A DNA stretch of 12,447 nucleotides from CALBPI01 sp039821645 (GCA_039821645.1 JBCBNU010000062.1:1-12447), one strand, 5' to 3'. Shown: positions 1 through 7,599, counted from the first letter of the stretch. The notes: generated from the letters alone by a model not told the origin. A program made the numbers and translations.

Positions 1-68
1 GTGGTCGGGATGCCTACGAGAAAGCTATCAACAAGACGCGCTTCGCGAACGTCAAAGACAACACCTGA
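1..68 (+). CDS. C-terminal end of an unidentified gene (partial)
   Basis: The third reading frame is open from the left edge to a TGA at 66-68. It encodes about 21 residues ending in AINKTRFANVKDNT. This balanced mix of charged, polar and hydrophobic residues looks like a genuine protein tail, whereas the frame shared with metG gives an Arg/Ser/Thr-rich string typical of a wrong frame. The tail is too short to identify. If real, the gene lies on the same strand as metG and stops 19 bases before its ATG. Confidence 0.3.
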   Translation, partial: GRDAYEKAINKTRFANVKDNT

Positions 69-71
69 TCG

Positions 72-80
72 TGGCATAAT
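72..80 (+). promoter_or_regulatory. Candidate extended -10 promoter for metG
   Basis: TGGCATAAT combines a TGn extension (72-74) with a -10 hexamer, CATAAT (75-80), that matches TATAAT at five of six positions. No good -35 is visible; GTCAAA at 51-56 is a poor candidate at an 18-base spacing. Only seven bases separate the hexamer from the metG ATG at 88, so transcription should begin at or within a base or two of the start codon. A promoter of the same design precedes the gene at 7783. Confidence 0.4.
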
Positions 81-87
81 CGCGGCG

Positions 88-2097
88 ATGAAACGTCGCA
101 TTCTTGTTACCAGCGCCCTGCCCTACGCCAATGGTGATATCCACCTTGGACACTTGGTGGAGTACCTGCAAACCGATATTTGGGTCCGCTTCATGCGGAT
201 GCAGGGGCATGAGGTCCATTATGTGTGCGCAAGTGATGCACACGGCACACCGATCATGATTCGCGCGCGGCGTGAAGGTATAGACCCAGAGGCGCTGGTC
301 GAGCGCTACCGGGAAGCGCATCAGAAGGATTTTGCAGACTTCCAGATCGGCTTCGATCATTTCGGCTCAACGCATAGCGACAACAATCTTGAGATCGTTA
401 CGCGAATCTACGAGCGTCTGGTCGAGGCCGGCTACATCTACACGAGAACCATCAATCAAGCCTACGACGCCACCGAAGGCATGTTTCTTCCAGATCGCTT
501 CGTGCGAGGCACCTGCCCCGCTTGTGGAACCGAAGACCAGTATGGTGACTCTTGCGAAAACTGCGGTCGCACGTATACGCCGGCCGATCTAATCGACCCA
601 ATTTCGGTGCTGTCGGGCAAACCGCCAGAGTATCGCGACAGCGAGCATTACTTCTTCAAGCTGGGCAAGTTTGAGACATTCCTTCGTGGATGGTTGCAAG
701 ACAGCGATCTGGACTCGAGCGTCGTCGCAAAGCTCAAAGAGTGGTTTGAAGCCGGCCTCGAAGACTGGGACGTTTCGCGAGATGCGCCTTATTTCGGATT
801 CAAGATCCCTGGCACTGAAGACAAGTTCTTCTACGTCTGGTTGGACGCGCCGGTAGGGTACTTCGCGAGCTTCAAGTCGCTTTGCGAAGCGCGTGGAATG
901 GACTTCGAGTCCTGGATCGCACCGGATAGCAACACCGAGCTGTATCACTTCATCGGCAAGGACATCATGTATTTCCATGCCTTGTTTTGGCCCGCTGTTC
1001 TGCACGGCGCTGACCTACGCACACCAACCAGCGTGTTCGCCCATGGGTTCCTGACGGTCAACGGCAAGAAGATGTCGAAGTCGCGCGGAACATTTATTCG
1101 CGCGAGAACCTACCTCGAGCATCTGGCACCGGATCATCTTCGCTACTACTACGCCGGTAAGCTGGGTCCGGGCATAGATGATATCGATCTGAACCTCGAG
1201 GACTTTGTCGCCCGTGTCAACGCCGACCTTGTGGGGAAATTCGTCAATATCGCGAGTCGGTGCGCGAGCTTCATAACGCGCAATCATGACGGACAGCTTT
1301 CCGCCGAATTGCCGGATGAAGCGCTTTACAACGAGTTTGTCGTCGCCGGCTCGACCATCGCAACACACTACGAGCAACGCGAATTCGCTAAAGCGATGCG
1401 CGAAATCATGCGTCTTGCTGACCTTGCGAACCAGTATATCGATACGCACAAGCCGTGGGTGCTTGCAAAATCCGATGATACGCGCGCACAAGTCCAACCG
1501 GTGTGCACCCAGGGCTTGAACTGCTTTCGAGCGCTGGCCGTGTATCTCGCACCGGTGCTTCCGGAAATTGCAAGCAAGGCCCGGGCGTTGTTCGGCGAGA
1601 CCGACTGGACCTGGGCGTCGGCAAAGACGCCGAAACTCGACTGCGCCATTGCTAGGTTCGAACCGATGCTGGCGCGTGTCGATGTGAAGCAAATCGAAGC
1701 GGTGACCGCCGCCTCCGTGGTGGAAGACACCGGCCCCGACGAGACAGAGACCCAGTCAGCGCTGGATCTTGCACCGGAAATCGAAATAGATGCATTTATG
1801 TCAGTGGATCTGCGGGTCGCGCGTATTGCCTCAGCCGAGCATGTCGACGGTGCGGACAAACTGTTGCGGTTGACGCTCGACCTCGGCGGTGGACAGCGAC
1901 AGGTGTTTGCGGGTATCAAGGCAGCTTACTCGCCCGCTGACCTCGAAGGCAGGCTCACCATTATGGTTGCCAACCTTAAGCCAAGAAAGATGCGTTTCGG
2001 CCTGTCCGAGGGCATGGTGTTGGCGGCTGGAGATGGCAAAGGTATTCATCTGCTGTCACCGGACTCGGGTGCCACGCCCGGGATGCGCGTTAAGTAG
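88..2097 (+). CDS. metG: Methionyl-tRNA synthetase
   Basis: This enzyme charges tRNA-Met with methionine in the cytoplasm, using ATP. The 669-residue product matches the long MetG class with an appended tRNA-binding domain (E. coli about 677). Visible elements are the class I signature HLGH at residues 19-22, a zinc knuckle with Cys143, Cys146, Cys156 and Cys159, and the KMSKS loop at 328-332. A C-terminal EMAP-II/Arc1p-like OB domain covers about 565-669 and includes the conserved NLKPRKMRFGLSEGM stretch. The ATG at 88 is chosen because MKRRILVTSALPYANG is the expected N-terminus; the frame is open to the window edge but the upstream residues are not MetG-like. No Shine-Dalgarno sequence precedes the ATG, which fits the proposed leaderless start. 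The gene ends 20 bases before rnfA, so the two are probably co-transcribed. Confidence 0.97.
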   Translation: MKRRILVTSALPYANGDIHLGHLVEYLQTDIWVRFMRMQGHEVHYVCASDAHGTPIMIRARREGIDPEALVERYREAHQKDFADFQIGFDHFGSTHSDNNLEIVTRIYERLVEAGYIYTRTINQAYDATEGMFLPDRFVRGTCPACGTEDQYGDSCENCGRTYTPADLIDPISVLSGKPPEYRDSEHYFFKLGKFETFLRGWLQDSDLDSSVVAKLKEWFEAGLEDWDVSRDAPYFGFKIPGTEDKFFYVWLDAPVGYFASFKSLCEARGMDFESWIAPDSNTELYHFIGKDIMYFHALFWPAVLHGADLRTPTSVFAHGFLTVNGKKMSKSRGTFIRARTYLEHLAPDHLRYYYAGKLGPGIDDIDLNLEDFVARVNADLVGKFVNIASRCASFITRNHDGQLSAELPDEALYNEFVVAGSTIATHYEQREFAKAMREIMRLADLANQYIDTHKPWVLAKSDDTRAQVQPVCTQGLNCFRALAVYLAPVLPEIASKARALFGETDWTWASAKTPKLDCAIARFEPMLARVDVKQIEAVTAASVVEDTGPDETETQSALDLAPEIEIDAFMSVDLRVARIASAEHVDGADKLLRLTLDLGGGQRQVFAGIKAAYSPADLEGRLTIMVANLKPRKMRFGLSEGMVLAAGDGKGIHLLSPDSGATPGMRVK

Positions 2098-2103
2098 CAG
2101 GCC

Positions 2104-2110
2104 GGAGAGG
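2104..2110 (+). promoter_or_regulatory. Ribosome binding site of rnfA
   Basis: GGAGAGG lies seven bases before the rnfA ATG at 2118, inside the 20-base gap after the metG stop. It fixes the rnfA start. The short gap leaves little room for a separate promoter or terminator. Confidence 0.7.
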
Positions 2111-2117
2111 CTGCATC

Positions 2118-2702
2118 ATGCAAGAGTGGTTGCTGATCCTCGTAAGCACCGTTCTCGTCAATAATTTTGTGCTGGCGAGATTTCTGGGTCTTTGTCCGTT
2201 TCTGGGGGCGACGCGACAACTGGACACCGCTATCGGTATCTCGATCGCGACCACTTTCGTGTTGACGCTGTCCGCAGGTTCCGCGTGGCTGCTGGAACAC
2301 TTCGTACTTGGGCCACTGGAGCTCACCTATTTGCGCACGCTCTCGTTCATTCTGGTCATCGCGTCTCTGGTGCAATTCACCGAGCTAACCATTCGGCGAA
2401 TCTCTCCGGTGTTGGAGCAATCACTCGGCATCTACCTGCCGCTGATTACCACTAATTGCGCGGTGTTGGGCGTCGCACTCTTGAACTTGCAGACCACTGA
2501 CTCGTTTATTGAAGCCGTCTGGTATGGCTTCGGTGCAGCTTTAGGGTTTGGACTGGTCACTCTGATGTTCGCGGCGATGCGTGAGCGTATCGAGACGTCG
2601 AAGGTGCCCCAGGCACTGCAGGGAGCAGCAATTTCGCTGGTTACCGCCGGCATCATGTCGCTGGCGTTTCTCGGTTTCAAGGGCATGGGGCAACTCGGAT
2701 GA
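2118..2702 (+). CDS. rnfA: Rnf/Rsx electron transport complex subunit A (membrane)
   Basis: This is an integral inner-membrane subunit of the Rnf complex, which transfers electrons between NADH and ferredoxin-type carriers with ion movement (called Rsx where it keeps SoxR reduced). The 194 residues match the family length (E. coli RsxA about 193). About six hydrophobic segments are visible. Two family signatures are intact: NNFVLARFLGLCPF with Cys26, and LPLITTNCAVLGVALLN with Cys114. Structures of Rnf and the related NQR complex place a [2Fe-2S] cluster between the RnfA and RnfE cysteines of this kind, and RnfE here has the matching pair. The start is supported by the ribosome site at 2104-2110. 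The stop overlaps the rnfB start in an ATGA junction, as expected for translational coupling. Confidence 0.96.
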   Translation: MQEWLLILVSTVLVNNFVLARFLGLCPFLGATRQLDTAIGISIATTFVLTLSAGSAWLLEHFVLGPLELTYLRTLSFILVIASLVQFTELTIRRISPVLEQSLGIYLPLITTNCAVLGVALLNLQTTDSFIEAVWYGFGAALGFGLVTLMFAAMRERIETSKVPQALQGAAISLVTAGIMSLAFLGFKGMGQLG

Positions 2703-3205
2703 GCGCTCTGACGGCCGCCGCAGTTCTGGGCGGGATTGCAGCGGTGTCGGGTATATCGCTCACACTCGCTGCACGTGCCTTACCGCGTGATGAGGAAAGC
2801 CTGACCGAACAGATCGATGCACTGCTTCCGCAGACGCAATGCGCCCAATGCGGCTATCCTGGCTGTCGCCCGTATGCCGAGGCGATCGCCAACAACGAGG
2901 TCGGAATCAACCGCTGTCCGCCCGGTGGCAGCGCCACGATCGAAGCGCTTGCACGCTTGCTCAATCGTCCGGTCGTACCACTGGAAGCCGGTATGCAGAC
3001 ACCTCCCGACGCGCTGGCAGTTATCGACGAATCGCGCTGTATTGGATGTGCACGTTGCCTACCCGCCTGTCCGGTCGATGCCATCATCGGTGCGCATCAA
3101 TTGATGCACACCGTCGTCAGCGACCTCTGCACAGGGTGCGAGCTGTGTATCGAACCTTGCCCGGTGGACTGTATTGAAATGGTCCCCACAGGAGGTGATG
3201 CGTGA
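2699..3205 (+). CDS. rnfB: Rnf complex subunit B, multi-cluster ferredoxin protein
   Basis: RnfB is the cytoplasmic-facing, membrane-anchored ferredoxin subunit that exchanges electrons with soluble carriers. The 168 residues start with one hydrophobic anchor (about 5-25). A four-cysteine RnfB-type cluster domain follows (Cys48, Cys51, Cys56 and Cys73, in QCAQCGYPGC...NRCPPGG). Two bacterial ferredoxin motifs come next, CIGCARCLPACPVD (Cys114, 117, 120, 124) and CTGCELCIEPCPVD (Cys144, 147, 150, 154). All cluster ligands are present, so it should be functional. It is shorter than E. coli RsxB (about 192). The ATG overlaps the rnfA stop by four bases, with GGGG at 2687-2690 as a modest ribosome site. 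Its own 3' end carries the strong ribosome site of rnfC. Confidence 0.95.
   Translation: MSALTAAAVLGGIAAVSGISLTLAARALPRDEESLTEQIDALLPQTQCAQCGYPGCRPYAEAIANNEVGINRCPPGGSATIEALARLLNRPVVPLEAGMQTPPDALAVIDESRCIGCARCLPACPVDAIIGAHQLMHTVVSDLCTGCELCIEPCPVDCIEMVPTGGDA
3190..3199 (+). promoter_or_regulatory. Very strong ribosome binding site of rnfC
   Basis: AGGAGGTGAT is a ten-base uninterrupted complement to the 3' end of 16S rRNA. It lies inside the last codons of rnfB and ends two bases before the GTG at 3202. An out-of-frame ATG at 3198-3200 overlaps it but lies too close to be used. This site decides for the GTG start of rnfC. Confidence 0.75.
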
Positions 3206-4725
3206 GCAGCGCCCCAACGGCAAACCTGTTTCGCCTGCCGGGCGGTCTGCGGCTGCCCGGGCACAAACGCGTGTCTGCAACCGGCGTACTCGGTGCCGTT
3301 GCGGTGCCAAAAACACTGACCGTGTCGTTGCGACAGCATGCGGGGACGGCGGCACAACCCATCGTTGCACCCGGTGACCGGATTTTGCATGGTCAACGGA
3401 TCGCCAACGCAGAAGGCGGGTTCAGTGCGCACTTACATGCGCCGTCCTCCGGCGTGGTCCGAGCCATTGAGCAATGTCTCGTTCCCGGACGTGCGAGTTT
3501 GAGTGTGCCTTGCATCATCATCGACACCGATTGCGAAGACGCAAGAATCGATGACGGCCATGCCATCCCCAATCCGTTTGCGCTGGGCTCGCGCGAGCTA
3601 CTCGATGCCATCGGCGCAGCCGGCATCGTCGGTCTCGGGGGGGCGGCTTTCCCGACCCTTGCAAAATTGAATCAGGCGAGCGAAGCGGGTATCGACACAC
3701 TGATTCTCAACGGCGTGGAATGTGAACCTTTCATTTCCTGCGACGACGCGCTGATGCGCAATCGCGCTGGCGAGATCCTCTATGGCGCCCGCATCCTCAT
3801 GCATGCACTGGGACTGCGCCAGTGTTTCGTTGGCATTGAGTCAGACAAGCCCGAAGCCTGGCAAGCGTTCAACGAGGCGGCCGCAGTCGACAACAACGAC
3901 AAACTGATGCTGGTTCAGATCCCCACCGTGTATCCATCCGGTGGGGAAGATCAGCTGGTATACCTGTTGACGGGGCGCGAAGTCCCGAGCGGCGGCTTCC
4001 CCAGCGATATCGGCGCCTTGGTGCACAACGTGGGTACCGCAGCCAGTGTTGCGACACTCGCGTTGAGCGGCATGCCGCTGACCTCAAGAATCGTCACCGT
4101 TACCGGAGATGGCGTTGCAAGCCCGGGCAACTTTGAAGTTCGGTTTGGCACGCCGATCAGCGACCTGATCGCAGCGGCCGGTGGCTACACAGAACGGGCG
4201 CGCCATCTGATTATGGGCGGCCCAATGACCGGCATCCCGATCGAGGATGATGCAATGCCGGTGGTGCAGAAATGCAACTGCGTCCTCGTGACTAGCCGCA
4301 ACATCACCGAGAACGCTTCCACCGAGCCCGAGAGACCCTGTATCCGTTGCGGTGAGTGCGCCCGGATATGCCCGGTACGACTGCAGCCTCAGCAAATGCA
4401 CCGCGCCTTCACGATAGGCGATCGAGATGACCTACCCAAGCTGGGATTGCGGGACTGCATCGAGTGCGGGTGTTGCGACCTCGTTTGCCCCAGCCATATC
4501 CCGTTGACGCAAACGTTTCGCGATGCGAAGGCGCATCAACAACTTCAACACTATGAAAGGGAGCGAGCCAGTCGCGCACGCGAGCGTTACGAGACGAGAC
4601 AACAACGCGACCAGCATCGAGAAAGCACAGAAGCAGAGCGACTGGCCGATCTGAAGCAAAAAGCCAGTCGCGATGCGATCTCTGAAATTCTCGCGCGTAA
4701 GAAGCAAAAAGAGCCAGAACAGTGA
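3202..4725 (+). CDS. rnfC: Rnf complex subunit C, NADH-interacting FMN/Fe-S protein
   Basis: RnfC is the peripheral cytoplasmic subunit related to NuoF that exchanges electrons with NAD(H). The 507 residues contain an N-terminal RnfC barrel (FRLPGGLRLPGHK at 10-22), a glycine-rich nucleotide/FMN loop (GIVGLGGAAFPT, 141-152) and the NuoF-like LILNGVECEP (167-176). An SLBB-like region (about 296-328) is followed by two [4Fe-4S] motifs, Cys380/383/386/390 and Cys419/422/425/429. The tail from about 440 is a highly charged Arg/Glu/Gln coiled-coil-like segment ending at 507. It is much shorter than the long repeat-rich tail of E. coli RsxC (about 740 residues in total). The start is GTG, overlapping the rnfB stop (GTGA) behind a ten-base ribosome site. 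The stop overlaps the rnfD start in a second GTGA. Confidence 0.96.
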   Translation: MSSAPTANLFRLPGGLRLPGHKRVSATGVLGAVAVPKTLTVSLRQHAGTAAQPIVAPGDRILHGQRIANAEGGFSAHLHAPSSGVVRAIEQCLVPGRASLSVPCIIIDTDCEDARIDDGHAIPNPFALGSRELLDAIGAAGIVGLGGAAFPTLAKLNQASEAGIDTLILNGVECEPFISCDDALMRNRAGEILYGARILMHALGLRQCFVGIESDKPEAWQAFNEAAAVDNNDKLMLVQIPTVYPSGGEDQLVYLLTGREVPSGGFPSDIGALVHNVGTAASVATLALSGMPLTSRIVTVTGDGVASPGNFEVRFGTPISDLIAAAGGYTERARHLIMGGPMTGIPIEDDAMPVVQKCNCVLVTSRNITENASTEPERPCIRCGECARICPVRLQPQQMHRAFTIGDRDDLPKLGLRDCIECGCCDLVCPSHIPLTQTFRDAKAHQQLQHYERERASRARERYETRQQRDQHRESTEAERLADLKQKASRDAISEILARKKQKEPEQ

Positions 4726-5759
4726 AGCTCGCGCGCACCGCAACTCCGTTTTTGAGACCCGCTACTGGCGTCGGTGCAATGATGAGCGAGGTATGTCTCG
4801 CATTGGCTCCAGCGGCAATCCTGTACTTTCTGTTTTTTGGTTTCGGCATCTTGTTCAACATCGCGGTCTGCGTGCTCGCATGCGCCGCGTTCGAAGCTTT
4901 GGCATTGATGTTGAGAAAGCAGCCTGTAACGGTGGTGTTGAGCGACTACAGCGTATGTCTTACGGGTGTCCTCATCGCTTTCGCACTGCCAACTTACCTA
5001 CCGATTTACGTGACGCTTACCGCGTGCGCAGGCGCGGTTTTGCTGGGTAAGCATGTTTATGGTGGCATCGGCTACAACCCATTCAATCCCGCGATGGTGG
5101 GATACGTTGTTGCCCTTGTGTCGTTCCCTGTCGCAATGTCCGCATGGTTGCCACCAGGCCTCGGTGACCTCGACTACACAATGCCGACTATCGGCGAGCG
5201 TTTCGCTTATATCTTTACTGGCAACTGGCCCGCTCCACTGACCGCAGAGGCCATTACACGCGCCACACCTTTGGACATGGTGCGCACCGGACTGCGCGCC
5301 AGTCAGACGTTCGGAGAAATCGGGAACTCGCCGATGTTTGGAACCTTCGGCGGATATGGCTGGGAGTGGGTCGGTAACGGCATCCTCGTCGGAGGTGCCT
5401 GGTTGCTCTATCGCGGTATCATTCGCTGGCATATCCCGGTCTCTGTGCTCGTCGGCATGCTCGCTCCAGCAACACTGGATACGCTCGCGAGTTCGGGCAC
5501 AACGCCAGGCCCCGCTTTTCACCTTTTCAGTGGTGCTACGCTGCTCGGCGCCTTTTTTATCGCAACCGATCCGGTATCCGCAGCGACGAGCCCTCGCGGT
5601 CGATTGATCTTCGGGTTCGGTATCGGCTTTACCGCTTGGGCGATTCGCACCTGGGGTGGATATCCCGACGGCATCGCGTTTGCCGTACTCCTATGGAACG
5701 CGGCGGTCCCGTTGCTCGACAAGTACACCGCACCGAGAATTATGGGCCATGAGCGATAA
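4722..5759 (+). CDS. rnfD: Rnf complex subunit D, membrane protein with covalent FMN site
   Basis: RnfD (NqrB-like) is a polytopic inner-membrane subunit that carries a threonine-linked FMN and is central to ion translocation. The 345 residues (E. coli RsxD about 352) include GYNPFNPAMVGY (117-128), RWHIPVS, FHLFSGATLLGAFF and the C-terminal WGGYPDGIAFAVLL, all diagnostic. The flavin-accepting threonine is most likely Thr182 in EAITRAT (176-182), aligned with DGISQAT of E. coli RsxD. The residue normally written as Asp in the Dxx(S/T)xAT motif is Glu176 here. The GTG start overlaps the rnfC stop; the N-terminus MKLARTATPFLRP aligns with the short start of E. coli RsxD, so no upstream start is needed. 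No strong ribosome site is visible, which points to coupling with rnfC. Confidence 0.95.
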   Translation: MKLARTATPFLRPATGVGAMMSEVCLALAPAAILYFLFFGFGILFNIAVCVLACAAFEALALMLRKQPVTVVLSDYSVCLTGVLIAFALPTYLPIYVTLTACAGAVLLGKHVYGGIGYNPFNPAMVGYVVALVSFPVAMSAWLPPGLGDLDYTMPTIGERFAYIFTGNWPAPLTAEAITRATPLDMVRTGLRASQTFGEIGNSPMFGTFGGYGWEWVGNGILVGGAWLLYRGIIRWHIPVSVLVGMLAPATLDTLASSGTTPGPAFHLFSGATLLGAFFIATDPVSAATSPRGRLIFGFGIGFTAWAIRTWGGYPDGIAFAVLLWNAAVPLLDKYTAPRIMGHER

Positions 5760-6372
5760 GGGCGTAAGTGTAATGGGCGGTACGCTTCGCCTGACGCTGA
5801 TCGCGGGCATCGCTGCCGCGATTGTTGGTCTCGCTTGGGAAGTCACTCGCGATCCGATTGCGGCGAATCAACACGAACGTCGTATGGCGGAGTTCTCCGC
5901 AGTGCTGGGGGGCATACGTTTCGACACGCTCGATTACGACACACCAAAACGATTCGATCCACCGCATTCGCTACCGGGCGACGAAGTTGCTGAAATCTAT
6001 CACGCGATGCTTGGCGCACGGCTGGCTGCCGCTGTATTCGTCCTCTCGGCCGACGGTTACAACGGTCCGATAAAACTCATGATAGGCATGACACCGGAGC
6101 GCAAGGTCATCGCCGTGCGTGTGCTCTCGCACAACGAAACTCCTGGCCTCGCGGATGACATCGAACGAGAACGCTCGGAGTGGATCACTAGCTTCGACCA
6201 ACGCAGCGTTAACGGTACGAACGACCCAGATTGGGCATTACAGCAAAACGGCGGCGTTTTCGAAGGCTTTACCGGCGCGTCGATTACGCCACGGGCGATC
6301 GTCCTTGCCGTTCGCGATACGCTGATTTGGGCCGAGCGATTTCCTGACCGCTGGCAGGCACCCGGTTCATGA
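5749..6372 (+). CDS. rnfG: Rnf complex subunit G, periplasmic flavoprotein
   Basis: RnfG (NqrC-like) is anchored by one N-terminal helix and holds a covalently bound FMN in a periplasmic FMN-binding domain. From the ATG at 5749 the product has 207 residues with a helix at about 13-33, DGYNGPIKLMIGM, a conserved HNETPGLADDIE segment and the flavin loop near the C-terminus. That loop reads EGFTGASITPRA, so the acceptor position is Ser178 instead of the usual Thr and the Asp six residues before it is Glu172. E. coli has DQFTGAT at this place. The reading frame extends upstream inside rnfD but those residues are not RnfG-like. The 5749 start overlaps the rnfD end by 11 bases; ATG 5773 is a less likely alternative. 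The gene ends in an ATGA overlap with rnfE. Confidence 0.93.
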   Translation: MSDKGVSVMGGTLRLTLIAGIAAAIVGLAWEVTRDPIAANQHERRMAEFSAVLGGIRFDTLDYDTPKRFDPPHSLPGDEVAEIYHAMLGARLAAAVFVLSADGYNGPIKLMIGMTPERKVIAVRVLSHNETPGLADDIERERSEWITSFDQRSVNGTNDPDWALQQNGGVFEGFTGASITPRAIVLAVRDTLIWAERFPDRWQAPGS

Positions 6373-7013
6373 GCGGTATTCGCGAGACGCTTGCTGACGG
6401 GCTCTGGCACAACAATGCCGGCATGGTGCAGCTGCTCGGACTTTGCCCGCTGCTGGCAATCTCCAATACCGCAGTCAACGCGCTGGGATTGGCCATTGCG
6501 ACGCTCGCCGTATTGACGCTGAGCAACGTCATCGTGTCACTTTCGCGCCCTCTGCTACAGCGCGAAATTCGCATTCCGGCTTACGTACTGATTATTGCTG
6601 CGTTGGTGACCGCCAGCGAGCTGGCGTTCAACGCGTTTCTCCCCACGCTGCACGCGCGGCTGGGAATTTTCCTGCCGTTGATCGTCACTAACTGTGCGAT
6701 CGTCGCCCGCGCCGAGGCGTTTGCATCGCGCAATCCACCGATGAGCGCGTTGGTGGATGGGCTGGCCTATGGACTCGGTTTCGGCTGGGTGCTGCTCTTA
6801 ATTGGTGCCGTCAGGGAGTTGATCGGCACGGGCACGGTCTTCGCGAGACTGGACCTGTTGATTCCCGGAGCACCGGCCGGTGGCATCACACTGGCCGACA
6901 ACGGCCTTCTGCTCGCATTGCTGCCACCGGGTGCATTTTTCGCACTTGCCGCATTGCTCGCGGTAAGAAACATCATCCATGCCAGAGCGGCAAAACTAGA
7001 CCGTGGAGCCTAA
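6369..7013 (+). CDS. rnfE: Rnf/Rsx complex subunit E (membrane)
   Basis: RnfE is the membrane partner of RnfA. The 214 residues start GLWHNNAGMVQLLGLCPLL (Cys26) and continue with FLPLIVTNCAIVARAEAF (Cys109), the two cysteine sites that mirror RnfA and are thought to hold the shared [2Fe-2S] cluster. The conserved LPPGAFFALAALLA precedes a short basic tail. The protein is slightly shorter than E. coli RsxE (about 231), the difference lying in the tail. The ATG overlaps the rnfG stop by four bases, with a weak AGG ten bases before it. It is the last gene of the operon. No convincing terminator follows: the best hairpin (7069-7081) has a five-base stem and a poor T run. Confidence 0.95.
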   Translation: MSGIRETLADGLWHNNAGMVQLLGLCPLLAISNTAVNALGLAIATLAVLTLSNVIVSLSRPLLQREIRIPAYVLIIAALVTASELAFNAFLPTLHARLGIFLPLIVTNCAIVARAEAFASRNPPMSALVDGLAYGLGFGWVLLLIGAVRELIGTGTVFARLDLLIPGAPAGGITLADNGLLLALLPPGAFFALAALLAVRNIIHARAAKLDRGA

Positions 7014-7161
7014 CGCCGTCACTAGAACCAACTTACCGAGCAACGCTTGTCACGCTACCGGATCAATGGACGCTCAGTGTCTGCATTTTGGATAGGTACG
7101 AGCAGCTGCTTTCGGCCAATAGGGGACGGATTTGCATAAAGCGCTTGCCGCCAAGTCTTCC
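7014..7161. other. Intergenic region after rnfE
   Basis: These 148 bases lie between the ends of two convergent genes, rnfE (plus) and the small membrane protein gene (minus). No gene or RNA is recognisable. A weak hairpin, GACGC-TCA-GTGTC (7069-7081) followed by TGCATTTT, might terminate the rnf transcript but is not convincing. A short repeat-like element sits at 7104-7127. No trace of nth, commonly found after rnfE, can be read here. Confidence 0.5.
7104..7127 (+). repeat. Degenerate short palindromic element, copy A
   Basis: The element contains GCTTTCGGCCAATAG (7108-7122) followed by GGGAC. It belongs loosely with copies B and C on the other side of the minus-strand gene: with B it agrees at about 13 of 24 positions, including GCTT, a central C and TAG...GAC. 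From memory, short elements with a core like CGCTTTCGGCCAATAGCGG are scattered in many proteobacterial genomes, but I cannot confirm membership. Confidence 0.3.
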
Positions 7162-7581
7162 TTATCTCCGCCAAGCATAAAAAGATGCTATTGCTTGGAA
7201 TATTGCGCTGATCGAGAATCCCACAATATTTCCGTCAACGCCCAAAACCTTCGGAGCATCGGGCAAATCAGACAGCGAGCCACCGTAGGCTCCGACTGTA
7301 AGAACGGCAGCAAAAAACGGAATGATGACCAGCCATCCCGGTAAGGTAATCAGTCTGAACAGCTTTACCTGGTCGTCCTTTATGAGCCAAGCGCCAGCAA
7401 ATGTCGCCAGACCTGCGACAGCAAGAACCGCGAGCAACCAAACCATGTGGAAGCGCGCATGGGGTGGCCAAGCATCATTAAAGACATGCGACGGCGAAAG
7501 ATCTACAACAGTGGGCCCGACCGAAAACAATAAGGCTGAAATTGTGAGCGATATTCTGGCGGGGAGCATGATCTCTAACAT
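7162..7581 (-). CDS. Small four-helix membrane protein of unknown function
   Basis: The 139-residue product has four hydrophobic segments at about 8-27, 46-67, 77-98 and 117-136. Between the first two lies a distinctive polar loop, NDAWPPHARFH (35-45), with two histidines near the membrane face. From memory this loop resembles a widespread uncharacterised small membrane family (possibly DUF6640); the label is uncertain and no function is known to me. The start may be the ATG at 7581 or the internal ATG four codons later at 7569; neither has a strong ribosome site. The gene faces rnfE and looks richer in A+T than the rnf genes. It occupies the position where nth is often found, between short degenerate repeats, so it was probably gained by insertion. 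The coherent helix pattern argues that it is a real gene. Confidence 0.7.
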   Translation of the reverse strand: MLEIMLPARISLTISALLFSVGPTVVDLSPSHVFNDAWPPHARFHMVWLLAVLAVAGLATFAGAWLIKDDQVKLFRLITLPGWLVIIPFFAAVLTVGAYGGSLSDLPDAPKVLGVDGNIVGFSISAIFQAIASFYAWRR

Positions 7582-7599
7582 CCAATCTTGTGGGGGAGT

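Noticed and set aside
1..87. Extending metG to the GTG at position 1
   Set aside because: The 29 extra residues are Arg/Ser/Thr-rich and unlike any MetG N-terminus; the family begins just before the NGDIHLGH region, which fits the ATG at 88.
1015..1692. Minus-strand open frame of 225 codons inside metG
   Set aside because: It lies fully antisense to a well-conserved gene, its product resembles no protein I know, and it has no ribosome site; long antisense frames are common in such coding DNA.
4409..4861. Minus-strand open frame across the rnfC-rnfD junction
   Set aside because: Antisense to two certain genes, composition typical of a shadow frame, no recognisable motif.
4998..5522. Minus-strand open frame of 174 codons inside rnfD
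   Set aside because: Antisense to conserved RnfD coding sequence; the product is rich in Arg, His and Cys without any domain pattern.
5656..5748. A longer RnfG start inside rnfD
   Set aside because: The added 31 residues are not RnfG-like and would overlap rnfD by over 100 bases; the ATG at 5749 precedes the expected short N-terminus and helix.
7069..7089. Intrinsic terminator of the rnf operon
   Set aside because: The stem has only five pairs, one of them wobble, and the following T run is interrupted; it is mentioned only as a weak possibility.
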